From the NCBI GenBank assembly GCA_036250195.1, contig JAVHZZ010000002.1:65044205-65108204 (forward strand): a DNA stretch of 64,000 bases. Reading direction: 5' to 3'. The notes under the pieces were generated by a model that was not told the origin of the DNA, did no database searches, and was given only the letters and a program-made list of their open reading frames with translations. This stretch comes from Mixophyes australis. Lineage: Eukaryota > Chordata > Amphibia > Anura > Limnodynastidae. This document shows, piece after piece, positions 47,211 through 59,477 of this stretch. Position numbers and translations under genes: made by a program. How positions within the stretch are numbered: position 1 is the stretch's first letter; each line of letters opens with the position of its first letter.

Positions 47211-48597
47211 TGAGCATTTCTTATAGGGCTGCATTTAAGCACATGGAAAATGCACATTTTTAATGCAGTTTTTGTTGAGTTCTTTACGCAGTGTGTTTAA
47301 GTGGAGTATTGTAAAATCTTGACCTGAAAGCAGCAGTTTAGATACTGTAAGGCAAAGTACCCAGTGGAGCACTGGTGTTGCAGTAGCGTTTTTTAATGTT
47401 TGTGAAAACGCATTTAAAATCAGGCATTTGTGTTTTCACCAGTGTGTGTTTGTAGCTCCCTTTGGGCTCCCTCCAGTCTCCACAATGCCTTTACCCGCAG
47501 TTAATACATGTGGATAGAACAAGATGCTTTGTGAAAATGGAAATTATACCATAAATAAACCGCTAACATAAAGCTAGTAACAGCAGTAGTGGGTACGTCG
47601 ACATTAGAAACAATGGTATCTATTGTCATATCTGTGTACATGTCCTTTATTAGCTAATAAAAGACGTAATTAATGCCAGTGTGTATGAGGCGTAATAGAA
47701 TGCGTGTACAAAAGAAGCTGCAATTCATAGCAAGCAATGAAATATTTTCGCTAGCTCAAAAAAACAGGTTTTGTCACTTTTCTTCTACTCCAGTTTTGTA
47801 AATGTCCTCCAGGTAGGGTATTTAATTTCCAAAAGTACAATATTTGGTATTTGTAAAATATACTAAAATTCTAGTTATCCTTTAAAGCCATGATATTTTA
47901 TATATAAATATATAATAGCTATTACATATCTAGTTCCATATAGTCTACATATTTGTGACAGATGTACCTGTTCTTGTGGGTTAAAGGATTTGTCCTCCTT
48001 TTGTGGACTGGTGTATTTAACTTTGTCAGACTAGAAGGGTAAGCCCCTGCCTAGTTGCTATAATGTGTTAGATATGCTCTACAGTAGAGTGTATCTATCA
48101 ATTACCTTACTTTCAAATATCTCCTCTGATTTCTTCTAAGTGCTGTAAGATCTCTAGATTTGAAAGACGCTTAGGTCAGCAGATAACGTGTTAATGGGGG
48201 CCAGAGATATGGGGAAGGAAAACAGAGCAGGCATTTAAAACTAAGGGGACCATTATATATAATTTATTAAAGAGTATATCTAACATAAATTAGCAGCTAA
48301 TCATAGCCATTAGGCACCCACACATACTGTGATATTGATTAATTGTTAAACCAAATTGATCCAAAATCTGTGTATGATGAGATTTTAATAGGACAGTGCA
48401 ATCATCCCAAATTAAACAGAATGTCATCAGGGCTGGCAGTAAGAAATATTGCCCCTCTAAGGCTCCATTGGTTGTGCCCACCTGCTGCATGACTGCAAGG
48501 GAGATTTTAAGGGTCAACAATCTGTCTCCAATTTAATAAAATGCTCTAAACACCATTGAAAGTTTAGTTTTGCATGTCATTTTTTTGGAGACCTGGG
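47211..48597. other. Unassigned intronic interval
   Basis: No exon or recognisable element; AT-rich. Confidence 0.4.
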
Positions 48598-48720
48598 GGT
48601 TAATGTATTAAACTGCAGTTTTTGCAAGTCGCTGATATTCGGCGACTTTGCAGGGCAAATTTAAAACTTGCCTTTAAAGACATTGCACAAACCACAGTTT
48701 AATACATTTGGTGTACATTT
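48598..48720. mobile_element. Small inverted-repeat element
   Basis: GTTAATGTATTAAACTGCAG at the left pairs with CCACAGTTTAATACATTTGG at the right, with an inner GGCGACTTTGCAGGGCAAA region. About 120 bp; the TSD is unclear. Confidence 0.6.
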
Positions 48721-49592
48721 GATTTCAGAATTTCACCCCTGAACTATAGGATCATATTCTCATATGTGGTCAGAATAACAACATTCCAGCATGTTAGATG
48801 GAATTTAATCTGGAAGTTGCTTAATGAGGTTTTCTTTGATGAGTCGCTCCAATAACAATAACCCCTGAAATGCAGCAGAGGGGTGCTTGTGCTGTTTTTA
48901 CAGTGTGGCACAGTCGTTCTATATCATCATTTTTGGCAAAGCCAGTACATAACCAGGATGCAGGATTAGAAGATGAAGGTTAGTTCCTAATCCTAGTCCA
49001 GGTACTGCGGTCAATTGCTGCCTATCAATAGGAGATTTTGACAAGGAACTTTAGTGTGGAATGTTGCCTTGCAGTATCCTAATCTATAGCAAAACAGATC
49101 CAGAACAGATTTACAGTGACCTCACCCAACACTAATCCCTATTCCTATGAGGAAATCCAGGAACTATGCACTGTTTTTCTGACTCCAATACAGTCAGTAT
49201 CACTGAAGATTTCTTGCACTAAAACATAGAAAAAAAATTAGCTACATCCCATGGTAAGCATGTGATTTATGCTTAAAGAGAATACAGTCAGGTCATTGAG
49301 GAAGAATCATGACAAGTGTCTCAATAAACATTAGCTAAACAGTCTAGAAAATGAGGGCATTATTCACTCGTTTGTAAGTGAGAGCAGTTCTTGTTGTCAG
49401 ATCTCTTAGGCATAGAGACAAGAATGTGTTGCTTATTTCCACATAAATAAAAGTATCATACACATATATATTTGTTGATTTATATCTGTGTCAGTGTGCA
49501 GAGTCGTGTGGTTACATTATATGTGGCAAAACTTATGTCTTATCTTATGGCACATTTTAGGCCACTCTCCCATCTATTCAAAACACATTCTG
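48721..49592. other. Unassigned intronic interval
   Basis: No exon or element recognised. Confidence 0.4.
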
Positions 49593-50010
49593 GGGTCTAT
49601 GCATTAAAAAAATGAGGTGCCACTAACTATGCATTGCTGCCAATCTCAGCGATGTATATTTAAGCACCGATGGAATGCATGATGCTGGGGGAGCCCCGGC
49701 AAAGTGACAGCTCTCCTGTGAAGACTTTTCCTGCTCACCGGCAGCCGCAAGAGGATGCACTGTGTGCACGTGCACAGCACTTCCATTGTAACAGATTCTG
49801 AGAAGCCAGAGAGGCTTCAGCAGAATCCCACAGTAAAAGAAAGGTAACGCAATCCTGAGATGGCGTTACCTTTCTGCGCAATGCAAAGCTTTTCAAAGCT
49901 TCATGCATTGCAGAACATCGCAGTCCCCATATTAATCTATTGGGGCTGCGAAGACAAACGTATGGTGGGTTATGGCAGAAGAAATCTTCTACACTAAGCC
50001 CTTGATGCAT
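49593..50010. repeat. Probable non-autonomous repeat with internal hairpins
   Basis: Begins GGGGTCTATGCATTAAAAAA, similar in style to the Harbinger-type ends. Internal hairpins include GAAAGGTAACGC with GCGTTACCTTTC, and GCAATGCAAAGCTTTT with its complement. The right end is uncertain. Confidence 0.45.
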
Positions 50011-50859
50011 TCTGCGATGACCATTTAACAGACAAAACTGCTGTTTTCTCAGTTTTAATGACTCATCGTAATTTGATGCTTAATTTTCCTACTGGAGCTG
50101 GAAATCGGGACTGTCCCGTGAAAGCAGGACTGTTGACAGCTATCCTTATGTCACATGTATCCTTCAAATGAAATCTACATCAGCATGTCCAGACTTTTCA
50201 TATATAACATAACCAGGGACCAGTGGTGGAACTGGTGCGGCAGGTGCTGTGCACCGTGGCTCATGGAGATAATGGTTCCCGCTGCATGGCAGATGCAGAG
50301 GGTCAGGGGCCCCAGTTCCCTCCTCCCCGCCTCCCTGCACCGGGGCCCACAGCTCGCTAGTTCCGCCTCTGCCAAGGACATGTTATATATGAAATAAGGA
50401 GTGCTTCCTATAACAACCAATCAGCTGTTTGCTTCCATACTCTAAACTATAATAGAAATACAATAGTTAAAATCTTATTGGTTGCTCTGGTCAAAACCTA
50501 TTACTCTACATAGTTATCTGGAGAACGTTTTCAGAATTGTTTCAGTCTTGTTAAGCCTAAGGGCTCTTACTCATGGAAACTTGGATATATGTGTGAGGTC
50601 CTATGTGGCGAATGCAGCCTGAAGCAAGCTAAAAATAAGTGTAAGGAAAGTGTTTCTACCAATAGGCTTCCCAGTATTGGAGCCTAGTCAGGAGAGACTC
50701 AAAAAGATTATCAATCTCAGCCTCCTGGTGTCCTAAAAACTCAGGACCATATGCTTGACCAAGGTAATCCTAAAATCTCCTGAGTAAAGTAAAAATAAAA
50801 ATACGAACCTCAATGTAATAGTCCTATGTCAAAACCTTATAGATTCCTCCTATATCTGA
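50011..50859. other. Unassigned intronic interval
   Basis: No exon is supported. GC-rich text near 50215-50375 (GGTGCGGCAGGTGCTGTGCA) may be a small repeat fragment. Confidence 0.4.
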
Positions 50860-51022
50860 ACCTAGCCCAGTGTTGGCTAACCTGTGACACTCCAGGTGTT
50901 GTGAAACTACAAGTCCCAGCATACCCTTCCAGCAATAAGCTGCTATATATTGGCAAAGCATGCTGGGACTTGTAGTTTCACAACACCTGGAGTGTCACAG
51001 GTTAGCCAACACTGACCTAGCC
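50860..51022. mobile_element. 147-bp hAT-type MITE family C, copy 1 (TSD ACCTAGCC)
   Basis: The element 50868-51014 has ends CAGTGTTGGCTAACC and GGTTAGCCAACACTG and a perfect 8-bp duplication ACCTAGCC. Long arms contain AACTACAAGTCCCAGCAT and its complement (50905-50924; 50958-50977), which resemble the ZNF143/THAP11 site. A related copy is at 61890-62037. Confidence 0.95.
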
Positions 51023-51372
51023 CAACCTTTAATCATAGACCTAATATTACCCCAAGTCTGATTCACAACATCTCGTAAAGAAAAGCCTCATACAGCATAA
51101 TTGGTAGCAGTGAAAATGTTTTTTGTTTTTTGTATTGTACAGTTTTCTAGGGTAAATTTGATACAGCTGAAAGAGGTATTACAATAATCATTAATGCTAT
51201 TTGCACAAACATCTAAGGTGGTTTAAAAAAAAGCTAAAGAGAAGTTGCCAAAAATTACCTCAAGATTTAGCTCCAAATGTGTGAATATGGTATAATTAGA
51301 CCCGTCTTTAAGATGTTAATGGCAAATAATCAACTTTCATTTTTTCTTTGTTATGTTGGAGTTATTCTACAG
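51023..51372. other. Unassigned intronic interval
   Basis: No exon or element recognised. Confidence 0.4.
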
Positions 51373-51969
51373 TTAGGCTGGGTACATACTATAGGTTTTA
51401 CAGCCGATTATCGGGCCAAACACTTGTAAACCGACCGTTCCGCCTGATATCGCAGTAGCATGTACACTTACAGGATGACCGATAGTCACTCCAAAGCGCC
51501 GATTGTCGGTTCATTTAGTTGTAAAACTAATAATCTTGTTCCAATCACCACCAATCTTGTAGTATGTATCAACTCATGATCACGATCTCCATAGAGTTTA
51601 CAGGGTCATGATCTCTGCAGCCGATGCTGGCAATGAACTTCAGCTGATGTCCTGGTGAATAATTGTAGAGAGTGTTGTAGGTGGAATAATTCATCCGTTC
51701 GTTCTGAGACTGAATACAGAAGCTAATGAAATTTATAGTGATATTGTGGAAAAGGCAAAGTTTATTTTGCTGGTTAGCGAATGAATTAATGAATGAATGA
51801 ATATTTTTCAGTCATGCTCTATAGGACCAGATGAAGAGCACAGATCTGGAGGTAAATCGTGTATAGTGTGTGAGCATTAATCACCTGACCAATCGCACTT
51901 TCAGTCGTAGGTACAATTGTTGTAGATAACAGATTGGTCGGAAAATTCTGTACTGTGTACCCAGCCTTA
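51373..51969. mobile_element. Harbinger-type MITE family D, copy 2 (591 bp, TSD TTA)
   Basis: The element 51376-51966 starts GGCTGGGTACATACTATAGG and ends ACTGTGTACCCAGCC, with TTA on both flanks. Relative to copy 1 it has an extra inner block at about 51675-51815 containing (GAAT)n. Confidence 0.9.
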
Positions 51970-52934
51970 TTTACGGCACTTTTAAGATATAGTTTAAAGA
52001 CAAATTAAACATTGTTACTTTGCACTCAGTCTCAGCACTGAATACATGAAGTAAATGAAACAGAAATACATCTTCTAAATTGAACAATGATGATGTTGTC
52101 ACACTGAGGTTTTGTGGAGTAGTCACGTGGAATCAAACTGACAGATCAATGAGGCAGTCATTACAAGAGCAGGTTCAAAAAGACATTACTCTCCATGCTC
52201 TACAAATATGAAGAGTCACATGACATGGTCAGTGTCAGGGATAAGACCCTCTAGCTACTCCGTGATTAGACATCTTATCATATATTCCAACAGTCATACA
52301 ATATATCACCTCTATTTTGTCAGGATACCGCTCCTGAACCCCTTTATCGGTCACAAACCGCCCTCTGTGTACTTGTGAATTGGAAGCTTACTGTAAGGGA
52401 ACACACAGGATTCCAGCCCAAATCTCACACTCACCTCTTTCTCTAAGGCTACAGATTTTGCTGGTCCCATCCCAACACAAACGCACGCTGCACACCTCTC
52501 AGCAACTGCCACCAGCTACGTATAAGGCCCGTAGCAAACCTATGACTTAATCACCCAATTGCGCACACTCTGTGCTCTGGTAGCTAAACAGTTAACCCTT
52601 CACAAACTGGTTTCTAAAGGGTTAATCCAGCCAAACAATCTGCCTTCTAAACAGGCAATGGATTTGTTTAGAGCAGGACAGAACTATTACATTTTAGATT
52701 TAATATACAAAAAGTACAATGCTTACAGATAATAAAAAGCAATTAGATAAAGATTGGACATACAAATAAAAAATTACAAACAGTTATAAAAACAAATGGG
52801 AGGAAAGTACAGAGCATCACTTACATATAATAATCTGTATGCCTGGGGGTAGGCAGAAAAGATGGACAGTGCTTCAATTAGATTGATCCCCAAGAAGCTG
52901 ACAACTTGCCCCTTCCCAACACAGGTTTCTAAGC
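51970..52934. other. Unassigned intronic interval
   Basis: No exon or recognisable element. Confidence 0.4.
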
Positions 52935-52950
52935 AAAATGAAATGGGACG

Positions 52951-55749
52951 AACAAGCTCAAGGAGACGAGGGCGGCACTTAACAAATTACTTTATGATAA
53001 AGTGAAACTTGACTTCCAGAGGTGTCGCCATCGTTTCTTTCGCTGGGGAAACAGGCCGGGAACAATGTTGGCTAGGGCTCTACGTAAACAGCGAGCTAAG
53101 GCTTACATTGCCATGATTAAGGATAACAATGACCGGGAGTGCAAATTAACTACTGACATAGCTGGTGCATTCCACACATACTACACCAAATTATATAATC
53201 TCGAAACTCAAGAACCTGACCCTATAGATGCCACACGCTCAGCTCAGATTGAGGCATATTTAAAGGAGATCAGTTTTCCCACTCTCTCAAGATCAGATAG
53301 AGACAAACTGGAACAACCTTTCACTGAAGGGGAGTTGAGGGAGGCAATTAAATCAACACCTTCGAGTAAAAGTCCAGGCCCTGATGGCTTTTCCATTGCA
53401 TACTATAAGACCTTTAAAGATAAGTTGATACCCCTGATGGTGCCGGCCTTTAATGCGATCTCCAACGACTCCGCTTTCTCCCCACAGAGTTTGGAAGCCC
53501 ATATAACGGTGATCCCCAAAGAAGGAAAGGACCCCTCTCAATGTGCAAGCTATAGGCCTATTTCCTTGCTGAACGTAGATGTTAAGTTGTACGCAAAACT
53601 TATCGCAAATAGATTAAAATACCTACTTCCAGATCTGATTCACTCAGATCAGGTGGGCTTTGTCCCGGATCGCGAGGCACGGGACAACACCACCAAGGTG
53701 ATAGATTTGATTTACTCTGCTTCATGCTCAACAACGGCTTCAATGCTCTTGTCTACAGATGCAGAAAAGGCCTTTGACCGTGTGAGTTGGCCGTTTATGA
53801 GAGGGCTCCTGGAGCATCTTGGATTAGGCCCATTGGGACTTCATAGAATCTTAGCACTTTATCGACAACCCAGGGCTAGAATTAAAATTAATGGCGATCT
53901 GTCGGAACCGGTGATGATTAATAATGGCACTAGGCAGGGGTGTCCACTGTCTCCGCTCATATTTGTGCTGTGTATGGAGGCGTTGGCAAGGGCAATCAGG
54001 ACCAATCCGAATATATCTGGTGTCCAGGTGGGTGAGAGAGAACATAAACTCGCTTTATTCGCGGACGACCTTTTGGCTGTTATTACCAACACGGTGGTTT
54101 CCCTACCCAACTTGGTTAAAGAATTCCGAAGGTTTGGTTTACTATCTAACTTCAAAATTAACTATGGCAAGTCAGTAGCTCTGAATATTAATACCTCGAC
54201 CCCCGTGGTGGAGGGTTTAAAATGTGCTTTCCCTTTTATTTGGCACCCCACCCAATTGAAATATTTAGGCGTGGTACTTTCTAACGATCTCTCGCGCCTA
54301 TACGACCTCAACTTTAAACCACTTCTTGGGAATCTCCGGGCTGATTTGAGAGAGTGGCAGAGCAAGAACTTCACATGGATAGGTAGGGTTAACATTATAA
54401 AAATGAATGTCCTACCTCGACTTCTCTACCTCATACAGACGTTACCTATTTTAATCCCCGACTCCTGGTTTCAGGGCATCCAACGTTTGGTGCGGGACTT
54501 TGTGTGGAGGGGGAGGCGCCCAAGATTCAAGCACAAAACTTTATTTAGACGAAGACACTTGGGGGGTCTCCAGCTTCCCCACATACCCTCATATTATGAT
54601 GCTACAATCTTAACCAGAATAATGGAGATGTCAGTTCAAGAGGGTAGGAAACAATGGGTAGCGATCGAATCATCATATCTCGACTCCTCTAGTACTACGT
54701 TAATTTGGTTAACCAAATTACCCAGAATCTCGTACCCTACCCTAGGGCCCACTCTTTTTAAATGGTCTAAGTTAAGAACTCTTACTCATATATCATCTTT
54801 AATATCTCCACTAACGCCATTGTTCAATAACCCTAAGTTCCCCCCTGGTACTACTCCATTAGCGTTTAACCAGCGGTTGCGAGCAGGAATCCATCGTGTC
54901 GGCCAGTTGGTGGGAGCTACTGGGGTCCTCTCATTTGTAGAGATTCAAACTAAGTGGAAACTACCGAATATAGAGATCTGGCGATATCTCCAGCTTAAAC
55001 ATTTTCTCTCCTTTAGTCTCTCAAAACATGATATCAATAGGAATTTGACAGTCTTTGAATCCCTTTGTAACAAACCTCACCACACCGCACACTCCTTATC
55101 GACTATCTACAAACTCTTAATCGAGTTTCGCTTTAGATCTCCCCTGAAATTCCTCTCGGAATGGGAAAGGGATCTAGGAATAGAACTGCGAGAGACTGAT
55201 TGGTCGAAAATTTTCCAGGCAATCCACGCTTGTTCACCTAACGTCTCAATATTAGAGACCCACTTTAAGGTTCTTACCAGGTGGTACAGATGCCCGGAAC
55301 ATCTTGCAAAAATGTTTCGCGGACTGTCTAGTGCCTGTTGGAGATGTAGTTCAGGATCAGGATCTTTATTACATATCTGGTGGGATTGCCCCGTACTAAA
55401 ACCCTTTTGGTCACAGGTTATAGACATCACACGGAAGATGCTTGGCCAGGCTATTCCCGATACCCCGGTGTACTGGCTCCTCAATAAAGTAGATATGCCA
55501 ATTTCCTGCTTTAAAAAATCTCTGTTAAAATTTGTGACATCAGCCGCCAAGGCAGTCATACCTGTGAGATGGAAAACAACCACGCCACCAAATGTTCGGG
55601 ATTGGATCAGGAGATTAGAATATTACAGGTCCATGGAAGAATTATATTTGTCAGATAGGGACTCTTTTGTAACATATTATACTATATGGAGACCTTGGCT
55701 GGACTTTATAGATTCGCCAGAGTTTGCGGCCTTGGGTTCATCCGTCTGA
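52951..55749 (+). CDS. L1/Tx1-type ORF2 fragment: reverse transcriptase and C-terminal domain
   Basis: An open frame of about 930 codons, entered in frame from the truncated 5' end (the first in-frame start-like codon is a GTG at 53002). Residues are numbered from 53002. A linker leads to SKSPGPDGFS (about 125), IPKEGKDPSQCASYRPISLL (about 170), DAEKAFDRVSW, NGTRQGCPLSPLIF, then the catalytic FADDLL at about 353-358. The C-terminal Cys/His motif is C779, C782, H791, C796 (CWRCSSGSGSLLHIWWDCP). A complete ORF2 would also have an N-terminal endonuclease; here it is lost by 5' truncation. The reverse transcriptase domain itself looks intact, but with no promoter of its own it is unlikely to be expressed except as part of host pre-mRNA. 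Confidence 0.93.
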   Translation, partial: NKLKETRAALNKLLYDKVKLDFQRCRHRFFRWGNRPGTMLARALRKQRAKAYIAMIKDNNDRECKLTTDIAGAFHTYYTKLYNLETQEPDPIDATRSAQIEAYLKEISFPTLSRSDRDKLEQPFTEGELREAIKSTPSSKSPGPDGFSIAYYKTFKDKLIPLMVPAFNAISNDSAFSPQSLEAHITVIPKEGKDPSQCASYRPISLLNVDVKLYAKLIANRLKYLLPDLIHSDQVGFVPDREARDNTTKVIDLIYSASCSTTASMLLSTDAEKAFDRVSWPFMRGLLEHLGLGPLGLHRILALYRQPRARIKINGDLSEPVMINNGTRQGCPLSPLIFVLCMEALARAIRTNPNISGVQVGEREHKLALFADDLLAVITNTVVSLPNLVKEFRRFGLLSNFKINYGKSVALNINTSTPVVEGLKCAFPFIWHPTQLKYLGVVLSNDLSRLYDLNFKPLLGNLRADLREWQSKNFTWIGRVNIIKMNVLPRLLYLIQTLPILIPDSWFQGIQRLVRDFVWRGRRPRFKHKTLFRRRHLGGLQLPHIPSYYDATILTRIMEMSVQEGRKQWVAIESSYLDSSSTTLIWLTKLPRISYPTLGPTLFKWSKLRTLTHISSLISPLTPLFNNPKFPPGTTPLAFNQRLRAGIHRVGQLVGATGVLSFVEIQTKWKLPNIEIWRYLQLKHFLSFSLSKHDINRNLTVFESLCNKPHHTAHSLSTIYKLLIEFRFRSPLKFLSEWERDLGIELRETDWSKIFQAIHACSPNVSILETHFKVLTRWYRCPEHLAKMFRGLSSACWRCSSGSGSLLHIWWDCPVLKPFWSQVIDITRKMLGQAIPDTPVYWLLNKVDMPISCFKKSLLKFVTSAAKAVIPVRWKTTTPPNVRDWIRRLEYYRSMEELYLSDRDSFVTYYTIWRPWLDFIDSPEFAALGSSV

Positions 55750-56140
55750 AACATGTATCTTTAGGTTACTGTGGTGAACCAGCCGTCTGTAATGGTTGGA
55801 TTAGGCTATGTTCTATATCTCCTCTGTATATGCTGTAGGCCTTTTATTATTATGATGACTTGCATCATGCCATCCCTCATTCTTTCCTTATGTTTCTCTG
55901 TTATATTTCCCCCCTGTCTGTCTTTATGTTTTATATGTCAGGTCAGCTATACCCACCTTTCGTGGATGGGAATGTTCGCACTCTCTGACACATTTATCCA
56001 CCTTTGGCTTAGTACTATGTTGTTATGATGTTATAATGTCTTTATCATTCGCCATCCAAAACGGATATTGTTGAAATTGCATATATGTAACCTGTGTTTG
56101 TTACTAAAAACCTCAATAAAAACTTATTTTAAAAAAAATA
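55750..56140 (+). other. L1 3' UTR and poly(A) tail
   Basis: Follows the ORF2 stop. Contains CCTCAATAAAAACTTATTTT with a poly(A) signal, then an A-rich tail that meets the right TSD. The 85-codon ORF here is not a gene. Confidence 0.85.
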
Positions 56141-56156
56141 AAAATGAAATGGGACG

Positions 56157-57428
56157 GCATTCACAGGGGAAGTGTGGATCCTAATGTGGGGGGGCGGAAA
56201 TGTCCCCTGGGTGGCACCTAGGGTTTGTTCAAAACGATTCCTAAAGTTTTGACCTTTGGTAACTTCTCTCAGATATATCCCAGAGACATAACTTCAATAA
56301 AACGGTCATAACTTCCCCTTCAATAAATCGGTCATAACTTCCTGCACATTTAAATACCAAATATGATGGGATTACAACAATATCAGATCTCATCCCGAAA
56401 TACACGTGACTACGGCTGTTCCCTGTATAGTTGGCATCTATGTTTTAAAACCCTTGTGTGGTTTTTGCCCCTCAGTATGGAGTGGCACATGAATTCCTCA
56501 AAATATGAAATATGAAGGCATTTCCGTTAAAGTTCATATTTCTATGTACTTGCATTAAGAGCCTTTAGGTTTTACCTGGGTGTCCAAGATTCTCACCTAG
56601 GCATATGGCTCTCTAATTTACACCTAGTGGTTAGTTTGTGTTTACAATACCTATTGAAAGAAAGTCAATTAGGAAGTAGACTACATGATCAAAAACACTG
56701 AATGACTGTGATCTGCATATCTCTTGATCAATGTAATATTTTATTTGGGCCCTGACATTCAATATTGTATTTTATCATATCATATTTTATGCCCTCATCC
56801 TGACAGCCAGGAAATACAAATGAGTTTCTGCAGTGTATGTCCACTGCTTTTACCCGAACATACTTTAAGATGAATTTCTGAAACTACTTTGCAAAATAAA
56901 TAATTTTAATTAATGGCTCTCAGTAGAGCAGTAAATTAAATTTTAATTTCCTGCGCCCCCTGTGACGTGACATGAACATTGAATGGGGCATAGTGGGAGA
57001 GGAGTAGAGCTTATAATTGGGACCTTACAGTGTGCGATTTACAAATAATAAGTTGGAAATGTGCAAAAACAAAATGTTGCTTGTCCTATACCAGATCAGA
57101 ACTGGACAAGCCTAGCTTGGTATACACTCATAATACCAATACTGGACTACTATACTATACTCTATTCTCGCTACCACTATGCAACGAGAATCCCAAATCT
57201 TTGGCTATACAATGCAGATCATAAGTGATAGGCTGAAATCCATATCAGTAATGTCGGTGATGAAGCTTTCCACAACAAAAAGTATAAGAGATGAGTAATT
57301 AGCTGTAGTACTTGTCAATTATAATGCAGAAATGCGATTGGCCACTCTAAGTATATAGCAGATACCCAGACACCAGACAGGTAATTCTCATGATTAAGCT
57401 GTACAGGCGAAATGTACGTCGGGTTAAC
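56157..57428. other. Unassigned intronic interval
   Basis: No exon or recognisable element; AT-rich with a short tandem 'cataacttc' repetition near 56288-56342. Confidence 0.4.
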
Positions 57429-57714
57429 GTTTGTGTCACGGTCACTAGGAGTCTCGACCCAGAACCTACCAATAGTTGATTTTACCCACCAGAGGCGCAG
57501 AGTCTAACACAGCGGCTGGTCTTCTCCAGAAACTTCCGCAAGAAAGTATGGGTTTTAGCGGCTTCCACTGTGCAGGTCGCGGCCCTCTCGAGAGTATGGT
57601 AGAGTTAGCTGACTACAGCTATACAAGAGGGTGGTCAGATGCTAGCATAAACTAGGTAGTAGGAGCAGCTCTGAAGCTATAAGGAAAGTCACTGGAGAAG
57701 GGAGACTGTTCTGT

Positions 57715-59000
57715 GGTCAGCAGATGATGAGCACAATAACGAGGATGCTCTGAGGATGGCAGGTATTACCACTGACGTGGAGATGATATATATCAAACGA
57801 CAGGTGCAATAGCAAGGACTGGAGGTGTACAACAGCTGGTAAGTATGCCACTGATATCGAGATAAGGTAATCCAGATGGCAGTTCAGAAATAGGTAGCGT
57901 GGAGATGTACTGCGGCTGACAGGTATAACCACTGACGTGGAGATGAGATATCAGACGACAGATGTGGTAGCAAGTAATGCTGGAGATGTACTGCGGATGG
58001 TATGTACAACACTGACGTGGAGACAAGGTTATCCAGACGGCAGGTACAATAGCAGTCAACGCTGGAGACGTATTGCGGCTGGCAGGTATTACCACTGATG
58101 TGGAGATAAGATATCAAGGCGGCCGTTACGATACCAGGTATCGTGGAGATGTCAGCGGCTGATCGGTATTACCACTGGCGTGGAGATGAAATATCAGACG
58201 ACAGGTGTGGTAGCAGGTAATGCTGGAGACGTAGTGCGACTGGCAGGTATTACCACTGGCGTGGAGATGAGATATCAGACGACAGGTGCGGTAGCAGGTA
58301 ATGCTGGAGACGTAGTGCGGCTGACAGGTATTGCCACTAATGTGGAGATGAGATTATCCAGGCGGCAGGTACGAGACCAGGTAACGTGGAGATGTCAGCG
58401 GCTGACCGGTATTACCACTGATGTGGAGATTAGATATCAAGGCGGCCGGTACGATACCAGGTATCGTAGAGATGTCAGCGGCTGACCGGTATTACCACTG
58501 GCGTGGAGATGAGATATCAGACGACAGGTGCGGTAGCAGGTAATGCTGGAGAAGTAGTGCGGCTGACAGGTATTGCCACTAATGTGGAGATGAGATTATC
58601 CAGGTGGCAGGTACGAGACCAGGTAATGTGGAGATGTCAGCGGCTGACCGGTATTACCACTGGCGTGGAGATGAGATATCAGACGACAGGTGCGGTAGCA
58701 GGTAATGCTGGAGACGTAGTGTGGCTGACAGGTATTGCCACTAATGTGGAGATTAGATATCAAGGCGGCCGGTACGATACCAGGTATCGTGGAGATGTCA
58801 GCGGCTGACCGGTATTACCACTGGCGTGGAGATGAGATCTCAGACGACAGGTGCGGTAGCAGGTAATGCTGGAGAAGTAGTGCGGCTGACAGGTATTGCC
58901 ACTAATGTGGAGATGAGATTATCCAGGCGGCAGGTACGAGACCAGGTAACGTGGAGATGTCAGCGGCTGACAGGTATTACCACTGGTGTGGAGATGAGAA
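57715..59000. repeat. 81-bp minisatellite, about 16 copies
   Basis: Monomers of about 81 bp contain GACAGGTATTACCACTG, CGTGGAGATGAGATATCAG and GGTAGCAGGTAATGCTGGAG. Variants alternate: a GATATCAGACGACAGG type, a GATTATCCAGGCGGCAGG type and a GATATCAAGGCGGCCGG type. Starts of the first type lie at about 57954, 58188, 58271, 58513, 58675 and 58836, so higher-order blocks of two or three monomers exist (162 and 242 bp). The open plus frames (58180-59071) come from the repeat. Confidence 0.92.
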
Positions 59001-59131
59001 CACCTTGGTTACCTCGGCAGAGTGAGGACCAAGAACAGGCAAGGGAAATAGGTCAGAGGTGCCTTAAATAGGGAGAGGCAATTAGTGAACCAATGAGAAG
59101 AGAGAGACGGTTTTAACAGTCCTCCGGTCTG

Positions 59132-59477
59132 CCCATGTGCAGGGCCGTCTTTCCCATTGGGCACAATGGGCAGGTGCCCGGGGGCCCTGCAGCCCAGAGG
59201 GGCCCGTCGGAGGCAGGAAAAAAACCAAAAACCTGAAAAAAAAGAAGAAAATACTTACCTGCGGTCAGCTGGCGATCCGGCTCCCTCCCTGGTCTCCTCC
59301 TCCATGCGGCGCTCGCAGTGCATGTCGGGCGTGATGTCATCACGCCCACCCTACATCCATTGTGGAGGCTGCAGGGCCCATATATATAATAATTATTATT
59401 TTTTTTGTATATAGGGACCCCGGTGCACTGCTGTGCCCGGGGGCCCAAGATGTTCTTAAGAGGGCCCTGCACATGCG
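59132..59477. mobile_element. 330-bp hAT-type MITE family F, copy 2
   Basis: The element 59140-59469 has ends CAGGGCCGTCTTTCCCATTG and AGAGGGCCCTG, with flanks CCCATGTG and CACATGCG (6 of 8 matches). It is related to 40276-40545 and is nested inside the 57434-59585 LTR. Confidence 0.8.

Larger units (their letters stand above)
52935..56156 (+). mobile_element. 5'-truncated L1/Tx1-type LINE with 16-bp TSD
   Basis: The LINE body is 52951-56140. It is flanked by AAAATGAAATGGGACG at 52935-52950 and 56141-56156, a perfect 16-base target-site duplication. The 5' end falls inside ORF2, so the endonuclease and ORF1 are absent. The ORF2 segment stays open to 55749, followed by a 3' UTR with AATAAA near 56115 and an A-rich tail. 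Same strand as the host gene. Long open frame plus perfect TSD imply a recent insertion. Confidence 0.95.

Noticed and set aside
58180..59071. Three consecutive repeat-containing plus ORFs
   Set aside because: They follow the 81-bp minisatellite, which is a multiple of 3; there is no domain or exon signal.
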